From: Elusimicrobia bacterium UBA4817 | GTDB lineage: Bacteria; Elusimicrobiota; UBA8919 | DNA: 63,092 bases | Direction: 5' to 3' | Assembly: GCA_002402375.1 (NCBI GenBank) | Contig: DHFT01000047.1 | Span: forward strand, 1-63,092 | Position numbers and translations under genes: made by a program | The notes under the pieces: model-generated | What the model was told of the DNA's origin: nothing | What the model saw: only the letters and a program-made list of their open reading frames with translations | Database searches by the model: none | Shown here: positions 51,100 to 60,475 of the stretch, piece after piece | Layout: every line of letters starts with the position of its first letter | Numbering within the stretch: position 1 is the first letter of the stretch

Positions 51100-51243
51100 A
51101 TGAAAAAAATAAAAATTACTAATAGCGAAAAAAAACATATTCTTGAAAATTACAAGTGGTTTTCAAAATTCTTGCCGGTTGAAAAATTGAAAATCGCCAA
51201 AAGGGCGTCAAAATTCGCCCAGATTTTAAAAAATGCAAAATGA
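51100..51243 (+). CDS. 47-residue basic protein preceding a nucleotidyltransferase gene
   Basis: Open frame of 47 codons, MKKIKITNSEKKHILENYKW at its start, rich in Lys and aromatic residues, starting 3 nt after acsB and ending 11 nt inside the next gene. Small lysine-rich proteins next to nucleotidyltransferase genes sometimes form two-gene modules of toxin/antitoxin type; that is inference. No ribosome site is obvious. Could also be a chance frame, but the tight spacing at both ends argues otherwise. Confidence 0.5.
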   Translation: MKKIKITNSEKKHILENYKWFSKFLPVEKLKIAKRASKFAQILKNAK

Positions 51244-51727
51244 TTTTGGACAGGACAAAGAAATAAAATTTTTTGAACTTTTAAGTGCTAAAAAAGTTAG
51301 ATATTTGCTTATTGGAAGACAAGCGTGTATAATTTACGGTCTGCCGGTTAATACATTTGACTATGATATTGCTGTTGACAATACTTCTGAAAATTTGATG
51401 AAAGTTCTGGAAATTGCAAAGGACTTGGACTTGAAACCGAGTAAAAGCAAAGATGATATTTTGAATAAAAGAGTTGCTCTTTTTAATTTGCAAAACGATA
51501 TAAAAATAGATGTCTTCTGTGCTAAAAGATACGGAACAACCAATAATAAATTTGTTGTTTTTTCAGAAGCGTTTGAAAGAAGAAAAATAGTCAAAGATAA
51601 AAAATACGGACTGGTATTTTATGTGCCAGCCATTGATGATTTAATAATGTTCAAAAAAATAAATCCGAGAGAAAAGGACTTTGAAGATATAAAAATGTTA
51701 GAAAGCATAAAAGGCAAAAAAAAATAA
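51233..51727 (+). CDS. Nucleotidyltransferase-fold protein (AbiEii/MNT-like)
   Basis: 164 residues. YLLIGRQACIIYGLPVNTFD near residue 23 followed by YDIAVD gives the GxxA-(x)n-T-D-D nucleotidyltransferase pattern with two acidic residues (D-Y-D); the usual GG(S/T) is replaced by GRQA. IKIDVFCAKRYG near residue 86 may hold the third acidic residue. Such proteins include antitoxins, toxins and tRNA modifiers. Sits with two AT-rich companions in the middle of the acs operon. A 22-bp stretch near its end is repeated at the start of the next gene. Confidence 0.65.
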   Translation: MQNDFGQDKEIKFFELLSAKKVRYLLIGRQACIIYGLPVNTFDYDIAVDNTSENLMKVLEIAKDLDLKPSKSKDDILNKRVALFNLQNDIKIDVFCAKRYGTTNNKFVVFSEAFERRKIVKDKKYGLVFYVPAIDDLIMFKKINPREKDFEDIKMLESIKGKKK

Positions 51728-53361
51728 TGTTCAAAAAAATAAATGTCAGAATTATTATTATTCACTTGATTTCAGTATTGGTTGGGCTTGCCCTTGTGTT
51801 TTTATCAAGTTTTTTAATTGTTACATATTCCGCCATAATTTTTGCTTTTTTAGGAAATTTCTTAAAAGGATTTACAAGTATTTGGGCTTTAGTAATTGTA
51901 TTTATTTTAGGCATTTTTGTAATCCTTAATTTTTTGCCAGAATCTTCTATCTTTAATACTTTTAATTTATGGGCAGGGTATAAAAGAACACTTATAAAAA
52001 AAAGATTTTTCAGAAGTTTCAATAAATACAAATATGAAAAAATAGAACCGGATTTCAAGCCGCTTGTAAAAAACTTTTTGCCATTTTTTGTTGGGTTTAT
52101 TTTATTATGTGTTTTTTCGTCTCTTGCGATAAATTTTGTAACCGGTAAAATAATATCTCGTAAAATTAAGGAAATGAAGCGAAAAGGTTATCCAACTAGA
52201 TTTTCAGATTTCCATAGAGATATTGCAGAAGAACAAAACGCTGCGGAAGCACTTAATAATATTTCTATATTGGCAAGTGCAGAATTGAAAACTTTTTTTG
52301 AAGACGGACTGAACTATGAAAAAAAATTAGATGCTTTGCTGACAAATAAAAAATGGGATGCTACTAAAAAGAAACAAGCAGAAATAATTCTTTCAAAATG
52401 TTCGTATATTTTTAACAAAACAGAATTGATTCTTAAAAAATATAAATATTACCAATATGTAGATTATAAAAAGGCGGAGAAATATCCGTTCGAAGTAAAA
52501 TTTCCGCAATCAATTTTCCCGCTTCGGAATCTTTTTCTTTTTAGGGCAAAGTATAACTTTAAAATCGGCAACTACAATTTATTTTGGAAAGATATCAAAA
52601 ACGTTGCAAAACTTAAAGACCTTATTTCGCAGGATAAAAGTTTAATAAGACAGATGACTTCATTGTCTATAATTTCAAAAATCTGTGAAGTTATACTTAA
52701 TGCAATGAAAGAAAAACCCGAATTAGTTTGTTCGCAAGATGTCTTGGATGAATTGTTAAAAGCAAGAAAACAAAATTTTGCATTTGATGCATTAAAATTT
52801 GAAACAGTCAAAAATATGGAAGAATTAAAATATTTGGCAAGAGGAGATATGACAATAGAAGGATTAGGTTTCAAGATTTTTTTTATACCAACAGGCATAC
52901 TCAATCTAAATTTAATTGCCGTTATAGATTATCAAACAAAACTTTTGTCTTTTCATTCATTATCTCCCATAACCATTAAAGAAAAAGGTAAGGTTTTAGA
53001 CGACGAAATGAAAAAAAAACCTGCCTTTCCGTTTATATGGTATATTATTCCCCCGTCGTATCTACATAATTTTTATTTAAGCGAAGCAAAAACGGATACA
53101 GATGTCCAGATATTGGCAGTTGCAACAGCGATAAGGAAATACAGGATGCTGAATAAAAAATATCCGCAAAAACTTTCTGAGCTTGCGCCGAAACATTTAA
53201 CTTCCGAGTTAATTGTTGACCAATTTTCGGAAAAAGAACTCGTGTATAAATTGACAAAAAGCGGATTTTTGCTTTACAGCATTGGAAGAAATTTTAAAGA
53301 CGATAACGGGACTTTCGGATATTATAAACTTAATAATGATATTGGTGTATTGATGAATTAA
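51727..53361 (+). CDS. Membrane protein with pseudopilin-like C-terminal domain, function unknown
   Basis: 544 residues. Two hydrophobic N-terminal segments (IIHLISVLVGLALVFLSSF, then ALVIVFILGIFVILN) and a third near residue 120 (FVGFILLCVFSSLAINFV), a central helical region, and a C-terminal ~90 residues (AVATAIRKYRMLNKKYPQKL, YSIGRNFKDDNGTFGYY) that look like the globular part of type II secretion/GspG pseudopilins. The AT-rich composition, hydrophobic N terminus and overlap with the preceding nucleotidyltransferase stop by one base suggest a cargo pair inserted ahead of acsC. Confidence 0.55.
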   Translation: MFKKINVRIIIIHLISVLVGLALVFLSSFLIVTYSAIIFAFLGNFLKGFTSIWALVIVFILGIFVILNFLPESSIFNTFNLWAGYKRTLIKKRFFRSFNKYKYEKIEPDFKPLVKNFLPFFVGFILLCVFSSLAINFVTGKIISRKIKEMKRKGYPTRFSDFHRDIAEEQNAAEALNNISILASAELKTFFEDGLNYEKKLDALLTNKKWDATKKKQAEIILSKCSYIFNKTELILKKYKYYQYVDYKKAEKYPFEVKFPQSIFPLRNLFLFRAKYNFKIGNYNLFWKDIKNVAKLKDLISQDKSLIRQMTSLSIISKICEVILNAMKEKPELVCSQDVLDELLKARKQNFAFDALKFETVKNMEELKYLARGDMTIEGLGFKIFFIPTGILNLNLIAVIDYQTKLLSFHSLSPITIKEKGKVLDDEMKKKPAFPFIWYIIPPSYLHNFYLSEAKTDTDVQILAVATAIRKYRMLNKKYPQKLSELAPKHLTSELIVDQFSEKELVYKLTKSGFLLYSIGRNFKDDNGTFGYYKLNNDIGVLMN

Positions 53362-53373
53362 CGGAGGAGTTTT

Positions 53374-54687
53374 ATGGCACTGTCGGGACTTGATATTTAT
53401 AAACAATTACCTAAAACGAACTGCAAAAAATGCGGGTTCCCGACCTGTCTTGCTTTTGCCATGGCACTTGCCGGGAAAAAAACATCTTTGGATAAATGCC
53501 CGGATGTGACAGCCGCGGCAAAACAATTATTGGAGTCCGCTTCGCTTCCGCCTATGGCGACTATTACAATTGGCGCCGGTGAAAAAAAAGCAGAAGTCGG
53601 CGGCGAAACGGTGCTTTTCCGTCACGAAAAAACATTTTATCATCCGACTGCTATTGCCGTTTCAATTTCAGACAATGAACAAAATCTCTCCGTAAAAATT
53701 GAAAGAATAAAAAAACTGAATTTTGAACGGGTCGGAATAATGGTCGGTATAAATTTAATTGCGATTAAAAATGATTCAAACGATTTGTTAAAATTTTCTG
53801 CTGTTGCAAAAGAGGTTTCCCAAAAACTACAACTGCCTTTGATTCTTATAAGTGAAAATCCTCAAGCAATAGAAGAGGTGTTGAAAAATATATCGCAACT
53901 AAAACCGTTAATTTATTGCGCAACCGAGAAAAATGCCGAACAAATGTTCGGTATAACAAAAAAATATAATGTTCCGCTGTGTGTGTACGGAAAAAATATT
54001 GAAGAAACCGCATCGCTTTCGCAGAAAGCAATCTCTTCCGGCATTAAGGATATTGTGCTTGATTGCGGTTCAAGAGATGTTGCAAAATGCATTCGGGATT
54101 TTACTCAGATAAGACGGCTTGCACTGAAAAAAAATTTCAGACCGTTCGGTTTTCCTATGATTGCATTTGCGGATAATATTGCGGATGCGTCAACATACAT
54201 TACGAAATATGCCAATATACTTGTTGTCCGGATGGATAGTGTTGAGGAAATTCTTCCCTTAATTACGCTTCGTCTGAATATCTATACCGACCCGCAAAAA
54301 CCGATAATGATGGAGCCGAAACTTTATGAAATAGGGAAACCCGACGCTCAATCGCCGCTTTTAGTTACAACAAACTTTTCCTTAACGTATTTTACCGTCG
54401 CGCCGGAAATTGAAAACTCAAAAATTTCCTCTTGGCTTCTTGTTTGCGAAGCGGAGGGTATGTCAGTTTTAACCGCTTGGGCTGCCGATAAATTCAACGC
54501 TGAAATTATTGATGTCTGGATGAAAAAAACTGATGTCGCCGGAAAGGTCTCTCACAAAAAAATAATAATTCCCGGCTATGTTTCCGTATTATCCGGAAAA
54601 CTTGAAGATACAACCGGTTGGCAGGTATTGGTCGGACCGAAAGAGGCATCGGGGATTCCGAAATATCTGAAGGCGGTTTGGAAGTAA
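53374..54687 (+). CDS. acsC: Corrinoid iron-sulfur protein, large subunit
   Basis: 437 residues. N-terminal [4Fe-4S] ligands C17, C20, C25 and C42 (in NCKKCGFPTC and later KCP), then a TIM-barrel domain and a C-terminal corrinoid-binding part (ADKFNAEIIDVWMKKTDVAG region). Carries the methyl group from methyltetrahydrofolate to AcsB. ATG 53374 has a GGAGG site, 12 nt after the cargo gene. Its partner small subunit is encoded after the activator gene. Confidence 0.95.
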   Translation: MALSGLDIYKQLPKTNCKKCGFPTCLAFAMALAGKKTSLDKCPDVTAAAKQLLESASLPPMATITIGAGEKKAEVGGETVLFRHEKTFYHPTAIAVSISDNEQNLSVKIERIKKLNFERVGIMVGINLIAIKNDSNDLLKFSAVAKEVSQKLQLPLILISENPQAIEEVLKNISQLKPLIYCATEKNAEQMFGITKKYNVPLCVYGKNIEETASLSQKAISSGIKDIVLDCGSRDVAKCIRDFTQIRRLALKKNFRPFGFPMIAFADNIADASTYITKYANILVVRMDSVEEILPLITLRLNIYTDPQKPIMMEPKLYEIGKPDAQSPLLVTTNFSLTYFTVAPEIENSKISSWLLVCEAEGMSVLTAWAADKFNAEIIDVWMKKTDVAGKVSHKKIIIPGYVSVLSGKLEDTTGWQVLVGPKEASGIPKYLKAVWK

Positions 54688-54688
54688 A

Positions 54689-54808
54689 AGTCGCTCGCAA
54701 GCAAATTTCTTTGGTCGCTCCTTTGTAGTCGCTCAAAGAATTTGCTCCTGCAGGGTATAGGTCGCAAATTCAAAACCTGCAGAAATTTCTTGCTTCGCTC
54801 CCTGAGTA
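54689..54808 (+). repeat. Dispersed ~125-bp intergenic element, copy C
   Basis: Starts AAGTCGCTCGCAAGCAAATT just after the acsC stop and ends AGAAATTTCTTGCTTCGCTC. Its ends are near-inverted repeats and the middle holds CTGCAGG/CCTGCAG. Unlike copies A and B, it lies fully outside the upstream gene. Confidence 0.8.
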
Positions 54809-54826
54809 AAAAGGAAAAAAAGTAAA

Positions 54827-56452
54827 ATGTCCTGCACAATAAAATTTTTACCGGATGAAAAAGAAATAATTGTAGACGACAAAACCGATTTGTTGACAGC
54901 GGCTATTAAAGCAGGGGTCAGCATTTACAGTTCATGCGGCGGTGCGGGAACTTGCGGTAAATGCAAGGTGGTTGTTAACACAGGTGAGGTTGAGACCTCT
55001 GTTTCCCCGTTTGTTTCCGCCGAAGAGAAAGCAAAGGGTTATGTCCTTGCCTGTAAATCCTTTTGCAAAACTGATTTGGAAGTTTTTGTTCCCGAATCGT
55101 CACGAGTGGGCAAAGCGGAAATTTTAATGCGCGGTGAAAAAATTTTTATTCCGGCCGGCCTTCCCGCCGTCAAAAAAGGCAAATCCGCCTTCTTTAAAAC
55201 CGGCGTTGCGGTGGACATAGGAACGACTACCGTAGTAGTTTATCTCGTAGACCTTGATACCGGTGAATTGTGTGCAAGAGCGATGTATAACCCCCAAGTA
55301 TCGTTCGGCGAAGATGTAATAACCAGAATGATTTTTGCTGAAAGCGAGGACGGTAACCGGCAGTTGCATCAATCGCTTGTTGACGGTATAAATGAATTGA
55401 TGGAAAATTGTGCGAAGGAAAAAAATGTTTTTTTGAATAATATAAATGTGCTTGTTGCCGCGGGTAATACTACGATGACACACACGCTTTTCGGGCTCAA
55501 TCCGTCATACATCAGGAAAATTCCGTATTTACCGAAAATGGATTTTCTGCCTGTCAGTTCTGCAAAAAAGTCCGGAATAAGAATAAATGAAGACGGTGTT
55601 ATTAAGGCATTGCCTTCGGTATCCGCTTATGTCGGCGGCGATATAGTGGCAGGCGTAGTTGCCTGCGCTCTGCACAAGAGTGAAGACCTTGCGATTTTTA
55701 TTGATTTGGGTACGAACGGCGAGATCGTTTTCGGCAATAAAGAATTTTTGGTGTGTTGTTCAACATCCGCAGGTCCCTGTTTTGAAGGCGGCGGTATAAA
55801 ATGGGGAATGCGCGCCCAGTCCGGGGCTATTGAATCGCTTACTATTTCGGGCGATAATATTTCTTTTAACACGATAAGCAATCAAAAACCGGTGGGTATT
55901 TGCGGCGCCGGTATAATTTCTATAATTACGGAACTGTTATTGAACGGAATAATTGATAGGTCGGGTGCGTTTGTAAAAAACTCTTCTAAAAACTTAAAAT
56001 CCGGCGAAGAGGAACTGGAATTTTTTATCACAGATAAAATATCAATAACTGCCTCCGACATAAAAAATGTCATCAATTCAAAAGGTGCGGTTTTTTCCGG
56101 CTGTGATGTGCTTGTTAAAAAAATGGGATTTGAGTTTAAACAACTTTCCCAAGTAATAATAGCCGGCGGTCTCGGCAATGCGCTTGATATAAAAAAATCA
56201 ATAATTCTCGGGCTGCTTCCCGATTTACCGATAGAGAAATTCAGATTTATCGGCAACGCATCCGTTACCGGCGCAAAAATGTGTCTTTTGTCGCAGGAGA
56301 AATTTAATGAAGCAAAATTTATAGCGGAAACAATGACCTACATTGATTTAAGCACCGATAATGAGTTTATGAATAATTATACGGCGTCGCTATTTTTACC
56401 GCATACGAATTTAAGGTTATTTCCGACAGTAAAAAATATTATGGAGAAATAA
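54827..56452 (+). CDS. Reductive activator of the corrinoid iron-sulfur protein (RACo, DUF4445)
   Basis: 541 residues. N-terminal [2Fe-2S] domain with C37, C43, C46 and C76, then an ASKHA ATPase-like region: AVDIGTTTVVVYLVD near residue 129, AAGNTTMTHTLFG near 211 and IDLGTNGEIVFG near 295, ending in the conserved FIGNASVTGAKMCLLS. Uses ATP to drive reduction of Co(II) back to Co(I) when the corrinoid protein is oxidised. The position between acsC and acsD matches its usual clustering. Somewhat shorter than the ~630-residue characterised RACo, apparently from a shorter linker region. Confidence 0.92.
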   Translation: MSCTIKFLPDEKEIIVDDKTDLLTAAIKAGVSIYSSCGGAGTCGKCKVVVNTGEVETSVSPFVSAEEKAKGYVLACKSFCKTDLEVFVPESSRVGKAEILMRGEKIFIPAGLPAVKKGKSAFFKTGVAVDIGTTTVVVYLVDLDTGELCARAMYNPQVSFGEDVITRMIFAESEDGNRQLHQSLVDGINELMENCAKEKNVFLNNINVLVAAGNTTMTHTLFGLNPSYIRKIPYLPKMDFLPVSSAKKSGIRINEDGVIKALPSVSAYVGGDIVAGVVACALHKSEDLAIFIDLGTNGEIVFGNKEFLVCCSTSAGPCFEGGGIKWGMRAQSGAIESLTISGDNISFNTISNQKPVGICGAGIISIITELLLNGIIDRSGAFVKNSSKNLKSGEEELEFFITDKISITASDIKNVINSKGAVFSGCDVLVKKMGFEFKQLSQVIIAGGLGNALDIKKSIILGLLPDLPIEKFRFIGNASVTGAKMCLLSQEKFNEAKFIAETMTYIDLSTDNEFMNNYTASLFLPHTNLRLFPTVKNIMEK

Positions 56453-56454
56453 GC

Positions 56455-57411
56455 ATGGAACCCGCGATAGAAAAATGGTCAGGCAAGGTTTATGAATTGA
56501 CGATTGGTGCGACAAAAGAGTCGGGAGGCAGTCGTTCAAAAAAAGTTAAAATCGGCGGTATGTCCGCCCTCCCCTTTCTTTCTTTTGAGGGAACAATTCC
56601 TAACCCGCCCGTTATTGCTATGGAGGTATGGGATGTGGAGCCGCCCGACTGGACTGATGTTCTTAAAAATGAATACGGCAACGTATTAAATGACCCCGCA
56701 CAGTGGGCAAAAAAATGCGAGCAAATGGGCTGTGACCTGATATGTCTTCGTCTTGAGAGTGTAAATCCCGACGGCAAAAATACTTCGGCGGCGGATGCGG
56801 CGAAAACGGTAAAGAATGTTTTATCAGCGACCACGCTCCCTTTGCTCATAATCGGCTGCGGAAATTCCGAAAAGGACTCGTCAATTATTACGGAAATTTC
56901 CGAAGCGGCGAAGGGTGAAAATTGTCTTTTAGGTATTGCAACGAAAGAGAATTATAAAACTTATGCTGCTGCTGCTCTTTCAGGCGGACATTCGGTAATT
57001 GCGGAAACCCCGCTTGATATAAATCTTGAAAAGCAGTTAAATATTTTAATGAGTGATATGGGTTTTTCTCCCGAACGGATTGTTATTCATCCGACGACTG
57101 GCGGGCTGGGATATGGATTTGAGTACTGTTATTCCATAATTGAAAGAACCCGTCTTGCCGCACTATCCGGCGACAAAATGATGTCGCAGCCGATAATTAC
57201 TTTTGTAGGGCAGGAAACTTGGAAGACAAAAGAATGCCAGGCGGATGAAACGGATATGCCTGCTTGGGGCTCATTAAAAGAAAGGGGAATCCTTTGGGAG
57301 ATAACGACTTCGGTGGGATATATCCAATCGGGCTGTGATATTATAGTCGTCAATCACCCGAAAACGGTCAAAGAAATGAAAAATTACATTAACGGATTAA
57401 TGGTTAGATAA
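56455..57411 (+). CDS. acsD: Corrinoid iron-sulfur protein, small subunit
   Basis: 318 residues, TIM-barrel. IEKWSGKVYELTIGATK at the N terminus, PPVIAMEVWD-like segment near residue 55, MGCDLICLRLES near 93, and GLGYGFEYCYSIIERTRLAA near 219 are typical of AcsD/CdhD. Forms the heterodimer with AcsC that presents methylcobamide to AcsB. Starts 2 nt after the activator stop and precedes the acetate-kinase-like gene by 15 nt. Confidence 0.94.
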   Translation: MEPAIEKWSGKVYELTIGATKESGGSRSKKVKIGGMSALPFLSFEGTIPNPPVIAMEVWDVEPPDWTDVLKNEYGNVLNDPAQWAKKCEQMGCDLICLRLESVNPDGKNTSAADAAKTVKNVLSATTLPLLIIGCGNSEKDSSIITEISEAAKGENCLLGIATKENYKTYAAAALSGGHSVIAETPLDINLEKQLNILMSDMGFSPERIVIHPTTGGLGYGFEYCYSIIERTRLAALSGDKMMSQPIITFVGQETWKTKECQADETDMPAWGSLKERGILWEITTSVGYIQSGCDIIVVNHPKTVKEMKNYINGLMVR

Positions 57412-57426
57412 ATTCCGGAGGTTATA

Positions 57427-58617
57427 ATGAAAATTCTTGTATTGAATTTCAGAATCTATTCCGTTGAATATGAACTTTTTGAAATGCCGTCGGAAACGGA
57501 AATTTGCAAGGGAGAATTGAAACACATTGGTTTTGATGATGCCATTCTTACTTATACGGTAAAAAATAAAACGACAAAAATTGTTAAGCCGGTTTTAAAT
57601 CATACTGCCGGTCTTGAATTTATAATTGATACGTTAAAAAAATGCTGTATAAAATCAACCGATGAAATAGATGCCGTCGGTCATAGGGTTGTTCACGGCG
57701 GATGGAGTTTCCGTTCATCCGTATTAATAGATGACAGGGTAAAAAAGGAAATTGAAAGCGATTTTCTCATTGCTCCGATTCACAATCCTTACAATCTTAA
57801 AGGAATAAACGCAGCGGAGAAACTTTTGCCGGGCAAAAAAAACGTCGCCGTTTTTGATACATCTTTTCATCAGACACTTCCGGAGGTAGCGTTTAAGTAT
57901 GCGCTCCCGGAACGGTTGGAGCAAGAATATAAAATAAGAAAATACGGTTTTCACGGGATTTCCCACAAATATGTTTCCCAGAAAACGGCGCAATTATTGG
58001 GGAAAAAGAAAACCACGATGCTTTCCTTTCACCTCGGCGCGGGCTCAAGTATCTGTGCGATTAAAGACGGTAAGTCAGTTGATACTTCCATGGGATTTAC
58101 TCCGCTGGAAGGTCTCGTAATGACGGACAGATGCGGCGACCTTGATTGCGGAGTCGTAATTTATCTTATGAAACTCGGCTGGACGCTTACCGAAATAGAA
58201 AATTGTCTTAACAGGGAAAGCGGCACTCTGGGGGTTTCCGGTTTAAGCGACGAAATGAAAGAGGTTGTTGAAGAAGCAAAGAACGGCAATGAAAGGGCAA
58301 AACTTGCCGTTGACATATTTATTTACAGGGCGAGGAAATATCTCGGAGCGTATTATTTTGTTCTCGGCGGCGAGATAGAGGCGATATCTTTTACCGGTGC
58401 CATCGGCAACAATTCACCGTACATAAGAGAAAAAATTTTAAGCGGTCTTGAAAAATTCGGAATAAAATTAGACCGGAAAAAGAACGATAAAATTATCGGG
58501 GAGGAAGGTGAAATAAGTACGGAAGATGCAAAAATCAGGATATTTGTTATACCGAGAAACGAAAAGATACAGATAGCGAAAGAGACGATGGAAGTAATCA
58601 ACGGCAAAATAATATAA
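57427..58617 (+). CDS. Acetate/butyrate-kinase-family kinase with altered phosphate loop
   Basis: 396 residues with the ASKHA acetate kinase scaffold: GHRVVHGG (Arg), PIHNPYNL (His), DTSFHQTLP, YGFHGISHK (His), MTDRCGDLD (Arg), and a conserved late Glu in PRNEKIQIA, all near family positions. Two departures: the N-terminal loop NAGSSS-type is NFRIYS here, keeping only N7, and the HLGNGAS-type segment is HLGAGSS, replacing the active-site Asn with Ala. Acetyl phosphate to acetate plus ATP is the likely reaction but activity or substrate may be changed. Located directly downstream of acsD. Confidence 0.8.
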   Translation: MKILVLNFRIYSVEYELFEMPSETEICKGELKHIGFDDAILTYTVKNKTTKIVKPVLNHTAGLEFIIDTLKKCCIKSTDEIDAVGHRVVHGGWSFRSSVLIDDRVKKEIESDFLIAPIHNPYNLKGINAAEKLLPGKKNVAVFDTSFHQTLPEVAFKYALPERLEQEYKIRKYGFHGISHKYVSQKTAQLLGKKKTTMLSFHLGAGSSICAIKDGKSVDTSMGFTPLEGLVMTDRCGDLDCGVVIYLMKLGWTLTEIENCLNRESGTLGVSGLSDEMKEVVEEAKNGNERAKLAVDIFIYRARKYLGAYYFVLGGEIEAISFTGAIGNNSPYIREKILSGLEKFGIKLDRKKNDKIIGEEGEISTEDAKIRIFVIPRNEKIQIAKETMEVINGKII

Positions 58618-58635
58618 AAAATGAATTGGTTGAAA

Positions 58636-58740
58636 AACCTTGCCACAGAGACACGGAGAACACAGAGAAAAAAATTAAAGAATTTATTTTCATCGGTATT
58701 TTCTCTGTGAACCTCTTGGTTTTCTCTGTGGCTGTGGTTA
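58636..58740. repeat. Palindromic CCACAGAG-type intergenic repeat, copy 4
   Basis: ACCTTGCCACAGAGACACGG against TTTTCTCTGTGGCTGTGGTT with TTTTCATCGGTATTTTC as loop side. Reverse complement carries the CCGTG-GCAAGGTTTTTCAA flank of the copy at 2422-2519. It separates the kinase gene from fhs; no promoter is clear. Confidence 0.7.
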
Positions 58741-58765
58741 AATGACTTTTTAATGGTCTCAAAAT

Positions 58766-60472
58766 ATGAAAAAAAATATTCCGTCGGACATCAAAATAGC
58801 GCAGTCAATCAAACTTAAACCGATAATTGATATTGCGAAAAAAATCGGAATTAAAAGCAGCGAGATTGAACTTTACGGCGATAATAAAGCAAAAATAAAA
58901 CTTGAGATTCTCAACCGGTTAAAGAATAATTGCACGGCAAAATATGTCGTCGTAACCGCAATGACCCCTACGCCGCTCGGTGAAGGCAAGACGGTTACCA
59001 CTATCGGACTTTCACTCGGTCTCGCAAAAATAGGAAAAAAGGTTATATCGTGTATCCGTCAGCCGTCGTTAGGTCCGGTGTTCGGGCTCAAAGGCGGTGC
59101 TGCCGGCGGAGGTTATTCCCAGGTTTTACCGATGGAAGATTTTAATTTGCATCTTACCGGCGATACCCACGCCGTTTCTTCGGCGCATAACCTGTGTGCT
59201 GCTTTTCTTGATAATTCGCTGTACAGAAAAAATAAACTTAACATTGATGCGAACAACATTTCATGGCGCCGGGTAGTTGACATTAATGACCGTTCTTTGC
59301 GAAATATAAAAATAGGTTTAGGTTCAAAAGAGGACGGTGTTCCGAGAAAAACCGGATTTGATATTTCCGCCGCTTCGGAAATAATGGCGGTTTTATCATT
59401 AACCTCAGGACTAAAAGATTTAAGAAAACGTCTCGGAAAAATCGTCGTTGCATTTACGTCCGCCGGTTTACCGGTTACCGCCGAGGATTTGGGTGTCGCA
59501 GGTTCTATGACCGTTTTGTTAAAGGATGCCGTAAAACCGAATCTACTTCAAACAACCGAGCATACGCCCTGTTTTGTCCATATGGGCCCGTTCGGAAACA
59601 TTGCCCACGGGAACAGTTCAATCCTTGCCGACCGGATTGCCGTAAAACTTGCAGATTATGTTGTTACGGAAAGCGGGTTCGGAGCCGATTGCGGCATGGA
59701 AAAATTTATGGACATAAAGTGCAGATACAGCGGTTTAACTCCCGACTGCGTTGTTGTGGTTTGTTCAATCCGCGCCCTGAAAATGCATTCGGGTAAGTTT
59801 AATGTTGTTGCAGGCAGACCGCTTGACGAAGGACTGCCTAAAGAAAACATTGATGCAATCGCCGGCGGATTTTGTAATCTTGAAAAACATATAGAAAACG
59901 CCAAAATGTTCGGAGTGCCCGTTGTAGTTGCGGTGAATAAATTCTCAACGGATACGGATAAAGAGATAGAATTTGTAAGATATAAGTCATTAGAAGCCGG
60001 CGCTGATGATGTCGCGGTCTCTACGGTTTGGGAGAACGGAGGGGCCGGCGGCAAAGAACTTGCAGAAGCAGTTGTAAATGCCTGCGCGAAAAAATCAAAA
60101 TTTAAGTTTTTATATCCGACCGATATGCCGATAAAAGAAAAAATTAGAATTATAGCGACGAAAATTTACGGCGCAAAGGATGTCCGTTATACACCGCTGG
60201 CGGAGGAAAAAATCAAACTTTATACTAAACTCGGCTGGGATAATATTCCTATTTGCATGGCTAAAACGCAATTTTCTTTGTCGCATGACCCGTCATTAAA
60301 AGGAAAACCCGAAGGATTTGTTTTGCCGGTTAATGATGTGGGTGCCGCCGTTGGCGCCGGATTTTTGTATCCGCTTTGCGGCAGGATAAGAACTATGCCG
60401 GGTCTCCCGTCCGTTCCTGCCGGGACTAAAATTGATATTGACAAAAACGGCAAGGTTATCGGTTTATTTTAG
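58766..60472 (+). CDS. fhs: Formate-tetrahydrofolate ligase (formyl-THF synthetase)
   Basis: 568 residues. P-loop TPTPLGEGKTVTTIGLSLG near residue 71, KGGAAGGGYSQVLPMEDFN near 111, and FNVVAGRPLDEGLP near 346. ATP-dependent formate activation, the entry of the methyl branch of the Wood-Ljungdahl pathway; in purine fermenters it also runs in reverse to conserve ATP from formyl-THF. Start ATG 58766 follows a repeat tract with no clear ribosome site. Confidence 0.96.
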   Translation: MKKNIPSDIKIAQSIKLKPIIDIAKKIGIKSSEIELYGDNKAKIKLEILNRLKNNCTAKYVVVTAMTPTPLGEGKTVTTIGLSLGLAKIGKKVISCIRQPSLGPVFGLKGGAAGGGYSQVLPMEDFNLHLTGDTHAVSSAHNLCAAFLDNSLYRKNKLNIDANNISWRRVVDINDRSLRNIKIGLGSKEDGVPRKTGFDISAASEIMAVLSLTSGLKDLRKRLGKIVVAFTSAGLPVTAEDLGVAGSMTVLLKDAVKPNLLQTTEHTPCFVHMGPFGNIAHGNSSILADRIAVKLADYVVTESGFGADCGMEKFMDIKCRYSGLTPDCVVVVCSIRALKMHSGKFNVVAGRPLDEGLPKENIDAIAGGFCNLEKHIENAKMFGVPVVVAVNKFSTDTDKEIEFVRYKSLEAGADDVAVSTVWENGGAGGKELAEAVVNACAKKSKFKFLYPTDMPIKEKIRIIATKIYGAKDVRYTPLAEEKIKLYTKLGWDNIPICMAKTQFSLSHDPSLKGKPEGFVLPVNDVGAAVGAGFLYPLCGRIRTMPGLPSVPAGTKIDIDKNGKVIGLF

Positions 60473-60475
60473 CGC

